A stretch of DNA of 64,000 nt. Source: Salinicola aestuarinus. Lineage in GTDB: Bacteria > Pseudomonadota > Gammaproteobacteria > Pseudomonadales > Halomonadaceae. Made by a program: the position numbers and the translations under genes. The stretch spans positions 494,904 through 558,903 of the forward strand of contig NZ_PZJP01000005.1 of assembly GCF_003206645.1 (NCBI RefSeq), read 5' to 3'. Under the pieces are notes generated by a model. It saw only the letters and a program-made list of their open reading frames with translations. It did not search any database and was not told where the DNA came from. Positions 10,293 to 20,800 of this stretch are shown in pieces. How positions within the stretch are numbered: position 1 is the first letter of the stretch; each line of letters opens with the position of its first letter.

Positions 10293-10320
10293 TTGTCAGT
10301 CACTAGGGGAAATGTATAAG
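10293..10320 (+). promoter_or_regulatory. Candidate sigma-70 promoter for bamA
   Basis: TTGTCA at 10293-10298 and TATAAG at 10315-10320 are separated by 16 bp; each hexamer matches consensus at five of six positions. Predicted start about 40 bp before the bamA ATG. Confidence 0.55.
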
Positions 10321-10367
10321 GTGCCTGTTCCATATGCGGGCGGGCCCCCAGAGAAGCGACTGATTGC

Positions 10368-12707
10368 ATGAAACTCAAGACCATCGGATTGGCAGGACTG
10401 CTGCTGACCAGCTCCCCTTTGGCGTTGGCGGCACCTTTCGAGATTTCGGACATTCGCGTGGAGGGACTGCAGCGCGTCTCGGCGGCTTCCGTGTTCAACG
10501 CTTTTCCCGTCAGCGCAGACGAGACCGTCAATGACCAAGAGCTGGGTGACGCAGCGCGTACCCTGTTCGATACCGGTCTGTTCGACGACATCCGTCTCTC
10601 ACGTGATGGCGATGTTCTGATTGTCAACGTGGTCGAGCGCCCCTCGATCGCCGAGATCAACATCGAGGGCAACTCACAGATCTCCGAAGACGACCTGCGT
10701 GACGGTCTCCGGGATTCTGGCCTTGCCGAAGGTCAGGTTCTGCAGCGCTCCACGCTGGAAGAGATGCAGCGTGAGCTCGAGCGTCTCTATCAGTCCCAGG
10801 GTCGCTACAGCTCGAGTATCGACTCCTCCGTCGAACAGCTCGAGCGCAACCGCGTTCGCGTCAATATCGATATCAACGAAGGTGCCGTCGCCAAGATTCG
10901 ACAGATCAACGTCGTCGGCAATGACGCTTTCGATGACGACACCCTGCGCGATCTTTTCCAGCTCGAAGACAAACCCAGCTGGTTCTTTGGCTGGTTCTCC
11001 GACGACGAGTACTCGCGTGAGGCGCTTTCCGGGGATCTGGAGACGCTGCGGTCCTGGTATCTCGATCGCGGCTACGCCAACTTTTCGATCTCCTCGACTC
11101 AGGTCTCCATCAGTCCCGACAAGTCGCGGATCTTCGTGACCATCAACGTCGACGAAGGCAAACGCTACAAGTTCGATCAGATCAACTTCGATGGTGATCT
11201 GAAGATGGACGACGAGAAGGCGCGCTCGCTGGTCACTGCCGAGCCGGGTGACTATTTCTCACAGAGTGCACTGACCGCGTCATCAGAGGCGCTGCGTCAG
11301 CGGCTCGGTGCCGATGGTTTTGCCTTTGCCGATATCAATGCGGTGCCGACGCTGAACGATGCCGCCGGCACCGCGGACATTACCTTCCGAGTCGATCCCG
11401 GTCGCCGCGCCTACGTGCGCCGTATCAGCTTTGAAGGCAATACCACGACCCAGGACGAGGTGCTGCGTCGTGAAATGATCCAGATGGAAGGGGCGCCTGC
11501 CTCGACCGATCAAATCAGCCAGTCGCGGCAGCGTCTCGAGCGGCTCGGTTTCTTCCGGCAGGTTGACGTCGATACGCGCCCCGTCGCCGGCGAGCCGGAT
11601 CAGCTCGATGTCACCTACAACGTGCAGGAGCAGCCTTCCGGCTCGATCTCCGCCAGTGTCGGTTTCTCACAGTCGGCGGGCGTCATCTACGGTGCCGCAC
11701 TCTCCCAGAACAACTTCCTGGGTACGGGTAACCGGGTCAACATCGGCGCCCAGCGCAGCGATACGTTCACCAACATCAACTTCGGTTTCACCGATCCGTA
11801 CTGGACGCTCGACGGTATCTCACGCGGGTACAACCTGTTCTATCGCGAGACGGATTACGAAGACTCCGATATCTCGACCTACTCGACCGACTCCTACGGC
11901 GGTAACCTCAACTTCGGTTACCCCATCAACGATCTGTCGCGGTTGAACTTCGGCGTCGGCCTCGAGCAGCTGTCGATCGATACCTATGACGACACGCCCT
12001 CCGAGATCATCAGGTATACGGATGACGAGGGCGAAGATTTCCTTAACTACAAGCTGACGGCCAGCTGGACGCGCAACAATCTCAACCGCGGCATCATGCC
12101 GACCGATGGCAGCTACCAGCGCGTGTCGCTGGAGACCGCCGTGCCCGGTTCCGATGCCGAGTACTACAAGTTGCGCTACCGCGGTCAGCGACTGTTCGAG
12201 CTCAACCCGGACTGGTCGGTGAAGTTCAGCAGCAATCTGGGGTATGCCGATACGCTGGGCTCCGACGACCCGTTCCCGTTCTACGAGAACTTCTATTCCG
12301 GCGGACTGGGTTCCGTGCGCGGCTATACCAGCAACACGCTGGGACCGCGGACCACCGAACGCGGTGACGGCGACGATGACACCCTCGGCGGGAACGTGCT
12401 GGTGGAAGGTTCGGCGGAGTTGATCTATCCCTTCCCCTGGGTCGAGGATCGGCGCTCGCTGCAGACCAGTATCTTCCTGGATGCCGGTAACACCTACCTC
12501 ACCGACTGCTACGACGTCGTCGAGGGCGACGGGCCGTCGAGCTGTGACAGCGGCGTCAATCTGGACGATGTCCGCTACAGCGTGGGGCTTGGGCTCTCAT
12601 GGCTTACCCCGGTGGGTCCGTTGACGTTCAGCGTGGCCAAGCCGCTCAACGAGAAGGATGGTGACGATCCGCAGGTGTTCCAGTTCTCGTTGGGACAGAC
12701 GTTCTGA
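10368..12707 (+). CDS. bamA: BamA, outer membrane protein assembly factor
   Basis: Central component of the BAM complex that folds beta-barrel proteins into the outer membrane. The 779-aa product has a Sec signal peptide with cleavage likely after LALA at about residue 21, five POTRA domains (about residues 22-420), and a C-terminal Omp85 16-strand barrel. The conserved barrel loop is present as SVRGYTSNTLGPR, and the last strand ends in phenylalanine (QFSLGQTF), the barrel signature. The loops are acid-rich, fitting a halophile or halotolerant organism. It is followed by skp, its periplasmic partner. Confidence 0.97.
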   Translation: MKLKTIGLAGLLLTSSPLALAAPFEISDIRVEGLQRVSAASVFNAFPVSADETVNDQELGDAARTLFDTGLFDDIRLSRDGDVLIVNVVERPSIAEINIEGNSQISEDDLRDGLRDSGLAEGQVLQRSTLEEMQRELERLYQSQGRYSSSIDSSVEQLERNRVRVNIDINEGAVAKIRQINVVGNDAFDDDTLRDLFQLEDKPSWFFGWFSDDEYSREALSGDLETLRSWYLDRGYANFSISSTQVSISPDKSRIFVTINVDEGKRYKFDQINFDGDLKMDDEKARSLVTAEPGDYFSQSALTASSEALRQRLGADGFAFADINAVPTLNDAAGTADITFRVDPGRRAYVRRISFEGNTTTQDEVLRREMIQMEGAPASTDQISQSRQRLERLGFFRQVDVDTRPVAGEPDQLDVTYNVQEQPSGSISASVGFSQSAGVIYGAALSQNNFLGTGNRVNIGAQRSDTFTNINFGFTDPYWTLDGISRGYNLFYRETDYEDSDISTYSTDSYGGNLNFGYPINDLSRLNFGVGLEQLSIDTYDDTPSEIIRYTDDEGEDFLNYKLTASWTRNNLNRGIMPTDGSYQRVSLETAVPGSDAEYYKLRYRGQRLFELNPDWSVKFSSNLGYADTLGSDDPFPFYENFYSGGLGSVRGYTSNTLGPRTTERGDGDDDTLGGNVLVEGSAELIYPFPWVEDRRSLQTSIFLDAGNTYLTDCYDVVEGDGPSSCDSGVNLDDVRYSVGLGLSWLTPVGPLTFSVAKPLNEKDGDDPQVFQFSLGQTF

Positions 12708-12898
12708 TCTCGAAGACCGTGAAATCGAGTCGACTCGCCGCTGAACAGTTCGCTGTGTCAGGGTGATCGTATTAACGGTCGTGGCGAAGGATGCCAGTAT
12801 TCGCGACTTTCGCCGCGACTCATTTTAACTCTCCGGTTTGGTCCGGTGCTCTGGTCGAGCACCGCAACCGAGGAGAGTCGCTCTCAAGGAGGCGTTGC

Positions 12899-13402
12899 AT
12901 GCGCAAAGTAGTAGGAGCCCTAGGGCTTGGACTGTTGTCGGCCGTATCGCTGCCTGCCATGGCAACCGAAGTCGGCGTGCTGGACTGGCGCGAAGCGTTG
13001 ATGTCTTCCGATTCGGCGCAGGTGTCGATGAACCAGCTGAAGAATCGAATCAGCGCACAGCAGCAGCAGGCACAGTCGCTGAGCCAGGAGCTGCAGCAGT
13101 TGCAACAGCGCCTGCAGCAGGATGGCGACGTGATGTCGGAAGCCGAGCGTAACTCGGTGACCCAGCAGCTGCGCCAGAAGGGTGGGCAGTTCCAGCAGCT
13201 TCGCGGTCAGATCTCGCAGGCGCAGCAGCAGGCCGAGCAGCAGTATCTTCAGGGTGCCAAGCCCAAGCTCGACCAAGCGATCGAACGCGTGGTCGAGCAG
13301 CACGATCTGGACATGGTCGTTGACCGTGATGCGGTGGTGTACTCCGGCGACAGCCTGGACGTGACCAACGAAGTGACCCAGATATTCAATTCGCTCAACT
13401 GA
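12899..13402 (+). CDS. skp: Skp/OmpH periplasmic chaperone
   Basis: Trimeric periplasmic chaperone that holds unfolded outer-membrane proteins on their way to BAM. The 167-aa product has a signal peptide ending at PAMA, then VGVLDWREALMSS, and a long Gln-rich coiled-coil (about residues 45-125) that would form the tentacles. The ATG at 12899 is preceded by CAAGGAGGCGTTGC, so the longer in-frame ORF from 12791 is not needed. Sequence conservation is low, as usual for Skp; the call rests on architecture and on position between bamA and lpxD. Confidence 0.93.
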   Translation: MRKVVGALGLGLLSAVSLPAMATEVGVLDWREALMSSDSAQVSMNQLKNRISAQQQQAQSLSQELQQLQQRLQQDGDVMSEAERNSVTQQLRQKGGQFQQLRGQISQAQQQAEQQYLQGAKPKLDQAIERVVEQHDLDMVVDRDAVVYSGDSLDVTNEVTQIFNSLN

Positions 13403-13425
13403 TGCTCTGAGACCGGCGCCCATTC

Positions 13426-14466
13426 ATGAAGAGTGCTGCTAACGCCTCCTATACGCTCGGCGAGCTCGCCGAGCATATCGACGCCCGCCTGATCGGCGAC
13501 CCCAATATTCGTATCGAGGGGCTGTCGACGCTGACCGATGCGGGCCCCCAGGAACTGGCTTTCCTGGCGAATCGAGCCTACATCAAGTACCTGGACGAAA
13601 CGCGTGCGGGCGCGGTGCTCGTGCATCCCGCGCACGGGGAAGGGTGCCCGGGCGCCAGACTCGAGCTGGACAATCCGTATCTCGGCTACGCGCGTCTGTC
13701 GCGGCTTTTTGACCCGCTGTACCAGCGCAGCAGCCAAGGCGTCCATCCCGCGGCAGTGGTTTCTCCAGAGGCGCACATCGGTGCCAACGTCGAGATCGGT
13801 GCCAACAGCGTCATCGACGCCGGCGTCGAGATTGCCGACGGGTGCGTCATCGGGTCAGGCTGCAGCATCGGCGCGGACTGCATCATCGGCGCAGGATCGC
13901 GGCTTCACGCCAATGTCACCCTGTACCACGGTGTGATCGTTGGCGAACGCGCCATACTGCACGCCGGCTGTGTCATCGGTGGCGACGGCTTCGGCTTCGC
14001 CCATGACGGCAAGCAGTGGGAGAAGATCGCTCAGCTAGGCGGTGTCACGCTCGGTGACGATGTTGAGGTCGGCAGCTGCTCGAGTATCGATCGCGGTGCG
14101 CTGGGCGATACCCGTATCGGTAATGGCGTCAAGATCGACTCCCAGGTCCAGATCGCCCATAACGTGCAGATCGGCGATCACAGTGCGCTGGCCGGATGCG
14201 TCGGCATTGCCGGCTCGACCAAGGTCGGACGGCACTGTCTGCTCGGCGGTGGGGTCGGCCTGTCGGGGCATCTTACGCTCGCCGACGGCGTGCAGGTCAC
14301 CGGCATGAGCCTGGTCACCAACTCGATTCACGAAGCCGGCGTTTACTCTTCCGGAACGGGATCGATGTCGAACAGTCAGTGGCGCAAGAATGCGGTCCGT
14401 TTCAAGCAGCTCGACGATATTGCCAAGCGCTTGAACCGGCTCGAGCGCAACGCCCGTGACGATTGA
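13426..14466 (+). CDS. lpxD: UDP-3-O-(3-hydroxyacyl)glucosamine N-acyltransferase
   Basis: Third step of lipid A synthesis, transferring an N-acyl chain from acyl-ACP. The 346-aa product has an N-terminal uridine-binding domain (FLANRAYIKYL around residue 50) and then a left-handed beta-helix of hexapeptide repeats through about residue 320. The catalytic histidine region is IAHNVQIGDHSALAG. The start ATG at 13426 lies 23 bp after skp. Part of the skp-lpxD-fabZ-lpxA-lpxB cluster. Confidence 0.97.
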   Translation: MKSAANASYTLGELAEHIDARLIGDPNIRIEGLSTLTDAGPQELAFLANRAYIKYLDETRAGAVLVHPAHGEGCPGARLELDNPYLGYARLSRLFDPLYQRSSQGVHPAAVVSPEAHIGANVEIGANSVIDAGVEIADGCVIGSGCSIGADCIIGAGSRLHANVTLYHGVIVGERAILHAGCVIGGDGFGFAHDGKQWEKIAQLGGVTLGDDVEVGSCSSIDRGALGDTRIGNGVKIDSQVQIAHNVQIGDHSALAGCVGIAGSTKVGRHCLLGGGVGLSGHLTLADGVQVTGMSLVTNSIHEAGVYSSGTGSMSNSQWRKNAVRFKQLDDIAKRLNRLERNARDD

Positions 14467-14524
14467 CCCGTGGCCGGTAACGGAACGGCACTGGGTTAAG
14501 ACTGGCGGCTGATGACCTCGCCTG

Positions 14525-14530
14525 TATAAT
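14525..14530 (+). promoter_or_regulatory. Candidate -10 element for fabZ-lpxA-lpxB
   Basis: A perfect TATAAT preceded directly by TG lies in the 148-bp lpxD-fabZ gap. No good -35 is seen at 16-18 bp. Between it and fabZ are a short TGCCC/GGGCA hairpin (14573-14590) and an eight-T run at 14595-14602, which could act as an attenuator. Confidence 0.4.
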
Positions 14531-14614
14531 GCCGGCCCACACGGGTGAACGCCGCTTTGCCGCCCTGTGCCTGCCCTTGTTGGCGGGCATTTCGTTTTTT
14601 TTGAGGTCGTATTG

Positions 14615-15058
14615 ATGATAATGGACATCAACCAGATTCGTGAGTATCTACCGCATCGTTACCCGTTTTTACTGGTAGATCGCGTGACCGAGATCACGCT
14701 TGGCGAATCGATCGTGGCGTACAAGAACGTCAGCATCAACGAGCCCTTCTTCAACGGCCACTTTCCCCATCACCCCATCATGCCCGGGGTGTTGATCATC
14801 GAAGCGATGGCCCAGGCCTGCGGTATTCTGGGGTTCAAGACGGTCAACAAACTGCCCGCCGACGGCTACGTGTACTACCTCGTGGGCAGCGATAATGTCC
14901 GCTTCAAGCGCCCCGTCATGCCGGGCGATCAGCTGCGTCTCGAAGCCGTTGTCATCAAAGGCAAGCGCGGTATCTGGAAGTTCCAATGTCGAGCCACAGT
15001 CGGTGACGAGCTCGCCTGTGAAGCTGAAATCATCTGCGCCGAGAGGAAAATCGCTTGA
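14615..15058 (+). CDS. fabZ: 3-hydroxyacyl-[acyl-carrier-protein] dehydratase FabZ
   Basis: Dehydrates 3-hydroxyacyl-ACP in fatty acid elongation, competing with LpxA for the same substrate and so balancing phospholipid against lipid A. The 147-aa hot-dog-fold product contains [30 protein letters not shown] with the catalytic histidine, and the downstream glutamate in [12 protein letters not shown] at 14603-14606 is well spaced for the ATG at 14615. The stop overlaps the TTG start of lpxA. Confidence 0.97.
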   Translation: MIMDINQIREYLPHRYPFLLVDRVTEITLGESIVAYKNVSINEPFFNGHFPHHPIMPGVLIIEAMAQACGILGFKTVNKLPADGYVYYLVGSDNVRFKRPVMPGDQLRLEAVVIKGKRGIWKFQCRATVGDELACEAEIICAERKIA

Positions 15059-15822
15059 TTCATCCCACCGCCATCGTCGATCCCGCCGCGACCCTGGCCG
15101 ACGATGTCGAAGTCGGCCCGTTCAGCGTCATCGGTCCCGATGTCGAGATCGATGCGGGCTGCGTGATTGGGCCGCACGTGGTGATCAAGGGGCCAACCTG
15201 TCTCGGTAAGCGCAACCGCATCTTTCAGTTCGCTTCCGTGGGCGAGGATTGCCAGGACAAGAAGTACGCCGGCGAAACCACTCGGCTCGAGGTGGGTGAC
15301 GACAACGTCATCCGCGAGAGCGTGACGCTGCATCGTGGCACCTCGCAGGACCGCGGTGTCACCACTATCGGTAGCCGTAACCTGTTCATGGCCTACTCCC
15401 ACGTGGGGCACGATTGCATCATCGGCGACGACTGCATCCTGGCCAACCAGGCAACGCTGGCCGGTCATGTTCGGCTCGGCAACTTCGCCATCCTCGGTGG
15501 TCTCTCGGCGATTCACCAGTTCTGCCACATGGGTGAACACGCCATGGTCGGCGGCTGCTCGGCGATCACCAAGGACATTCCCGCCTTCGTGATGGCCAAC
15601 GGCAACCCCGCCGCGCCCCACGGGTTGAACTCCATTGGCCTCAAGCGTCGCGGTTTCTCCAGCGAGAGCGTACGAGCGCTGAACGAGTGCTACCGGCTGG
15701 TCTACCGCAAGGGGCTGACGCTCGAGCAGGCCATCAGCGAGATCGAGAGCCGGTTTTCGCTCGACGAAACGCAGCGCTTCGTCGAGACCCTTAAGAGCTC
15801 CCAGCGCGGCATCCTCCGCTAG
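15055..15822 (+). CDS. lpxA: UDP-N-acetylglucosamine O-acyltransferase
   Basis: First step of lipid A synthesis, transferring a hydroxyacyl chain from ACP to UDP-GlcNAc. The 255-aa product is a left-handed beta-helix with [18 protein letters not shown], the catalytic histidine in [12 protein letters not shown], and [15 protein letters not shown], then a C-terminal helical domain. The start is an uncommon TTG in a TTGA overlap with the fabZ stop, so reinitiation by terminating ribosomes is likely. Confidence 0.96.
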   Translation: MIHPTAIVDPAATLADDVEVGPFSVIGPDVEIDAGCVIGPHVVIKGPTCLGKRNRIFQFASVGEDCQDKKYAGETTRLEVGDDNVIRESVTLHRGTSQDRGVTTIGSRNLFMAYSHVGHDCIIGDDCILANQATLAGHVRLGNFAILGGLSAIHQFCHMGEHAMVGGCSAITKDIPAFVMANGNPAAPHGLNSIGLKRRGFSSESVRALNECYRLVYRKGLTLEQAISEIESRFSLDETQRFVETLKSSQRGILR

Positions 15823-15831
15823 GAACTGCCG

Positions 15832-16995
15832 ATGCGCATCTATCTGGTCGCGGGAGAGCTTTCCGGAGACATCCTGGGCGCCGGTCTGATGCGCGCACTC
15901 AAAGACCGCCATCCCGATATCGAATTTCGGGGGATTGGCGGGCCGCGTATGCAGGCCGAAGGGCTGACATCCCTGTATCCGCTCGAAACGCTCTCCGTCA
16001 TGGGGCTGGTGGAGGTGCTCAGGCATCTGCCGGGACTGGTCAAGGTGCGACGCCATCTCAAGCGTGATGCCCTCGCCTGGCAGCCCGACGTCATGGTGGG
16101 TATCGACGCGCCGGACTTTAATCTGGGGCTGGAGCTTGCGCTGCGCGATCGGGGAATCCGCACGGCGCACTACGTGAGCCCCTCGGTATGGGCCTGGCGC
16201 CAGGGGCGGGTGAAGAAGATCGCTCGGGCTGTCGATGCCATGCTGACCTTCCTGCCCTTCGAGGCCGATTTCTACAGCGAGCATCGGGTGCCGGTGGCCT
16301 ACGTCGGCCATCCGTTGGCGGATGAACTGCCGTTGACCAATGACCGCCGAGCGGCGCGCGAGTCGCTCGGTCTCGACACCGAGATGCCAACGCTCACGCT
16401 ACTGCCGGGATCGCGCAGCAGCGAGATCCAGTTTCAGGGAGAGATCTTCCTGCGGGCTGCGCTCGGGCTCAGAGATCGCCTTGGCGCGTTGCAGGTCGTC
16501 ATCCCCGCGGCCTCTCCCGAGCGACGACGGGAACTCGATGCGCTGCTGGCGCGCGCCCCCGAACTCGCCGACAACGTCACGCTGATCGAAGCGCAATCCC
16601 GCGAGGCGATGGTCGCGGCGGATGCGGTGCTGCTCACCTCGGGCACCGCAGCGCTGGAGACACTGCTGTGCCACCGGGCGATGGTCGTCGCTTACCGAAT
16701 GGCGCCAGCGACCTACTGGCTCGCGCAGCGGCTGGTCAAGACGCGCTGGATTTCGCTGCCCAATCTCATCGCTCAGGAGACGCTGGTACCCGAGCTGATT
16801 CAGGACGCGGTCAGCGCCGAGTCGCTGGTCGATACGCTGCTGCCGTGGTTCGAGGACGCCGGCCAACGGCAGGCACTCGAGTTGCGGTTCGCCGAGATGC
16901 ACGCCGCGCTGCAGCGCGGTGCCAGCGAGCGCGCCGCCGAGGCGATCGACTCGCTCGTTCGCGATGGACGGCTGGCGCCCGACGCCGCCGCCTGA
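15832..16995 (+). CDS. lpxB: Lipid-A-disaccharide synthase
   Basis: GT19-family glycosyltransferase joining UDP-2,3-diacylglucosamine and lipid X to make the lipid A disaccharide at the membrane. The 387-aa product begins MRIYLVAGELSGDILGAGLM, contains GIGGPRMQAEGL, GIDAPDFNLGLE, YVSPSVWAWRQGR, and LTSGTAALETLL. It starts 9 bp after lpxA. Confidence 0.97.
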   Translation: MRIYLVAGELSGDILGAGLMRALKDRHPDIEFRGIGGPRMQAEGLTSLYPLETLSVMGLVEVLRHLPGLVKVRRHLKRDALAWQPDVMVGIDAPDFNLGLELALRDRGIRTAHYVSPSVWAWRQGRVKKIARAVDAMLTFLPFEADFYSEHRVPVAYVGHPLADELPLTNDRRAARESLGLDTEMPTLTLLPGSRSSEIQFQGEIFLRAALGLRDRLGALQVVIPAASPERRRELDALLARAPELADNVTLIEAQSREAMVAADAVLLTSGTAALETLLCHRAMVVAYRMAPATYWLAQRLVKTRWISLPNLIAQETLVPELIQDAVSAESLVDTLLPWFEDAGQRQALELRFAEMHAALQRGASERAAEAIDSLVRDGRLAPDAAA

Positions 16996-17052
16996 GCGTG
17001 CCCCAGTGTCTGACTGCCGCAATCTCTCGACTATCCACTGACGAGGACGACG

Positions 17053-17679
17053 ATGCCGACTCCCTCATCGTCCGGCGATTGGCCGGCGCTGAAGATCGCC
17101 TATACCGGTGACCGCCTCGCTGGCGTCGACGAAGTCGGGCGTGGCCCGCTCGCCGGCAGCGTGGTCGCCGCCGCGGTCATTCTCGATCCCGCGCGGCCGA
17201 TCGAAGGGCTGACGGACTCCAAGGCGCTCAGCGCCAAGCGACGAGAGGCCTTCGACCGCCGCATTCGCGACGAGGCGCTGGCGTTCGCCATCGCCGAGGC
17301 CACGCCGGAAGAGATCGACGCGCTCAACATCTATCACGCCACGCATCTGGCGATGCGTCGGGCGATCGATGCCCTGCCGGTTCCGGCGGAGTATCTGCTG
17401 GTCGATGGCAACCGCTTACCCGGGCATGCCTGTCCGGGGCAGGCGGTGGTCAAGGGCGATCTGCGCCACGCCGCTATCAGCGCCGCCTCGATCCTGGCCA
17501 AGGTGGCGCGGGACGCGCAGATGATGGCGCTGGACGTGTCGCATCCCGAGTACGGGTTCGCCCGGCACAAAGGCTATCCCACCGCCCAGCACCTTGACGC
17601 GTTGCGTCGGTGGGGGCCGCTCGAGGCGCATCGTCGCTCTTTCGCCCCGGTGCGAAAGCAGCTCGAAATGTTCGCCTGA
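17053..17679 (+). CDS. rnhB: Ribonuclease HII
   Basis: Cleaves RNA in RNA-DNA hybrids and starts ribonucleotide excision repair. The 208-aa product has the acidic catalytic motif [13 protein letters not shown] (Asp-Glu) at about residues 23-35, [32 protein letters not shown], and [14 protein letters not shown]. Size and motifs are typical. The conserved lpxB-rnhB-dnaE order is retained. Confidence 0.96.
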   Translation: MPTPSSSGDWPALKIAYTGDRLAGVDEVGRGPLAGSVVAAAVILDPARPIEGLTDSKALSAKRREAFDRRIRDEALAFAIAEATPEEIDALNIYHATHLAMRRAIDALPVPAEYLLVDGNRLPGHACPGQAVVKGDLRHAAISAASILAKVARDAQMMALDVSHPEYGFARHKGYPTAQHLDALRRWGPLEAHRRSFAPVRKQLEMFA

Positions 17680-17878
17680 GCGCGAGGTGACGCTGGCGCC
17701 GAATGAACTAACGCGCCGGCGGCACACGCCTCGATCATATCGAGCCTGGCCCACGTGGCCCGACTCACTGAAGCATTGTGACCCCCTCTGGCTTTGGGCA
17801 TGCTGAGACAGCGCTGACAGACAGTCTGCCCGCATCGCTGCCGCCGGAATCCATTCGTCGTTTCGAACCGAGCTCGCC

Positions 17879-20800
17879 ATGACAACTCCCTTCGTCCATC
17901 TTCGTGTCCACAGCGAATACTCACTCGTCGACGGTCTGGTTCGCCTCAAACCGTTGATCAAGGCCACTGCCGAGGCGGGGATGCCGGCGGTCGCGGTGAC
18001 CGACGACACCAACCTCTTCGGGCTGGTCAAGGTTTACAAGGCGGCGCAGGGTGGGGGGCTCAAACCGGTCATCGGCGCCGATTTCTGGCTCCATAACGCC
18101 CTCGACGAGAGCCACCCGTACCGGATCACGCTGCTGGCGATGAACGATACCGGCTATCGAAATCTCACCGAGCTGATCTCGCGCGCCTGGACCGACGGTC
18201 AGCGCCAGAATCTGGCGATTCTCGATCGGGCGTGGGTCTTCGAGCAGAACGAGGGACTGATCTGTCTGTCGGGCGCACGCGAAGGCGAGATCGGTCGGTT
18301 CTTGATCGGTGAGCACGTCGATACCGCGCGCACGCTGCTCGCGGAGTGGAACCAGCATTTTCCGGGGCGCTTCTATCTCGAGCTGCAGCGCACCGGGCGC
18401 CAGTACGATGAAGAGTGCGTCTACGCTAGCGTCCACCTGGCCTCTGAAACCGGTACGCCGGTGGTGGCGACCAACGACGTGCGCTTTCTGTCACGCGAGG
18501 ATTACTGGGCGCACGAGACCCGAGTGTCGATCGGCGAGGGCAAGGCGCTCGAGGATCCCCGGCGCGAGCGAAAGTACAGCGAAGAGCAGTATCTGAAAAC
18601 GCCCGAGGAGATGGCCGAACTCTTCGCTGATGTCCCCGAAGCGCTGGAGAACAGCGTGATGATAGCGGCGCGCTGCAACGCCAGCGTGCGTCTCGGCGAG
18701 ATCTTCCTGCCGGAATATCCGATTCCGGAGGGAATGACTCAGGACGAGTTCTTCCGCAAGATCTCTCACGACGGCCTGACCGCCCGCCTCGAGCAGCTCT
18801 TCGGTGGTGATACGCCGATCTACCCGGGGCGTGATCTTGCTGAGCATGAGCCCGCCTACCGCGAGCGGCTCGATTTCGAGCTGAATATCGTTCTCGAGAT
18901 GGGGTTTCCCGGTTACTTCCTGATCGTCATGGACTTCATCCAGTGGGCCAAGGACAACGACATTCCGGTAGGGCCGGGGCGCGGCTCCGGCGCCGGCTCG
19001 CTGGTCGCCTATGCGCTCAAGATCACCGACCTCGATCCGCTCGAGTACGACCTGCTGTTCGAGCGCTTCCTCAACCCCGAACGTGTCTCGATGCCCGACT
19101 TCGACGTCGACTTCTGCATGGAGAAGCGCGACCGGGTGATCGACTACGTCGCCGACCGCTACGGGCGTGATGCGGTCTCCCAGATCGTCACCTTCGGCAC
19201 CATGGCGGCGAAGGCGGTGGTGCGCGACGTCGCCCGCGCCCAGGGCAAGCCCTATTCGATGGGTGACAAACTCTCCAAGCTGATCCCGTTCGAGGTCGGC
19301 ATGACGCTCGGCAAGGCGATCGAGCAGGAGCCTCAGCTCAAGGAGTACCTGGAGTACGACGAGGAGGCCGCCGAGATCTGGGAGATGGCGCTCAAGCTCG
19401 AGGGGATTACCCGCGGCACTGGCAAGCATGCCGGTGGCGTGGTGATCGCGCCCACCAAGCTGACCGACTTCTCGCCGCTGCTCTGCGAGCCGGACGGTTC
19501 CGGGCTGGTGGTGCAGTACGACAAGAATGACGTCGAAGAGGCGGGGCTGGTCAAGTTCGACTTCCTCGGGCTGCGTACGCTTACCATCATCGACTGGGCG
19601 CTGGAGATGGTCGATACGGTGCGCGCGCGGGATGGCGAGGGACCGCTGGACATCAGCACCATCCCGCTCGACGACAAGTTGACCTTCGACATGCTCAAGA
19701 AGGCTGACACGACAGCGGTCTTCCAGCTCGAATCCCGCGGCATGAAAGAGCTGATCAAGCGGCTGCAGCCGGACTCGCTGGAGGACATGATCGCGCTGGT
19801 CGCCCTGTTCCGCCCCGGGCCGCTGCAGTCGGGCATGGTGGATGATTTCATCAACCGTAAGCACGGTCGGGCGGCGATCGCCTACCCCAGCGCAGACTAC
19901 CAGCACGAAGCGCTAAAACCGGTGCTCGGACCGACCTACGGCATCATCCTCTACCAGGAGCAGGTGATGCAGATCGCTCAGGTCCTGGCGGGCTACACCC
20001 TGGGGCAGGCGGACATGCTGCGCCGCGCCATGGGCAAGAAGAAGCCCGAGGAGATGGCCAAGCAGCGCGCCGGTTTCATGGAAGGGTGTGCCAATCACGG
20101 GATCGACAAGGATCTGGCGGGCAACCTCTTCGACCTGGTCGAAAAATTCGCCGGCTACGGCTTCAACAAGTCGCACTCGGCCGCCTACGGTCTGGTTTCC
20201 TACCAGACCGCCTGGCTCAAGGCCCACTACCCCGCCCCCTTCATGGCGGCGGTGCTGTCTACCGAGATGGACAACCTCGACAAGGTGGTGCCGCTGATCG
20301 AGGAGTGCCGCCATCTGGGGCTGACGGTGACGCCGCCGGACGTCAACATCGGGGCCTACAAGTTCACCGTCGACGACAGCGGGCAAGTGGTCTACGGACT
20401 CGGGGCGATTCGCGGCGTCGGCGAAGGACCGATCGGCGCGATCGTCGAGGCGCGCCAGAGCGGAGGCGCGTTCAGCGATCTGTTCGACTTCTGTCGACGC
20501 ATCGACTCCAAGCGGATGAACAAGCGAACCATCGAGGCGTTGATTCGCTCCGGTGCACTCGATCATCTGGGGCCCTCCCGCGCGGTGCTCTCCGCCTCGC
20601 TGGAGTCCGCGCTCAAGGCGGCATCCCAGAATCAGGCCAACCAGAACATCGGCATGATGGACATGTTCGGTGAGGCGTTCGTCGAGACCGAGACCGACGT
20701 TTTCGCCGACTTCCGCCAGGTACGCGACTGGAGCGACAAGGAGCGTCTGGCCGGCGAGAAGGATACCCTCGGGCTCTATCTGACCGGCCACCCGATCGAT

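Noticed and set aside
14569..14602. Short stem plus eight-T run before fabZ as a definite intrinsic terminator
   Set aside because: The stem is only about 5 bp and lies between the candidate -10 and fabZ; possible attenuation only.
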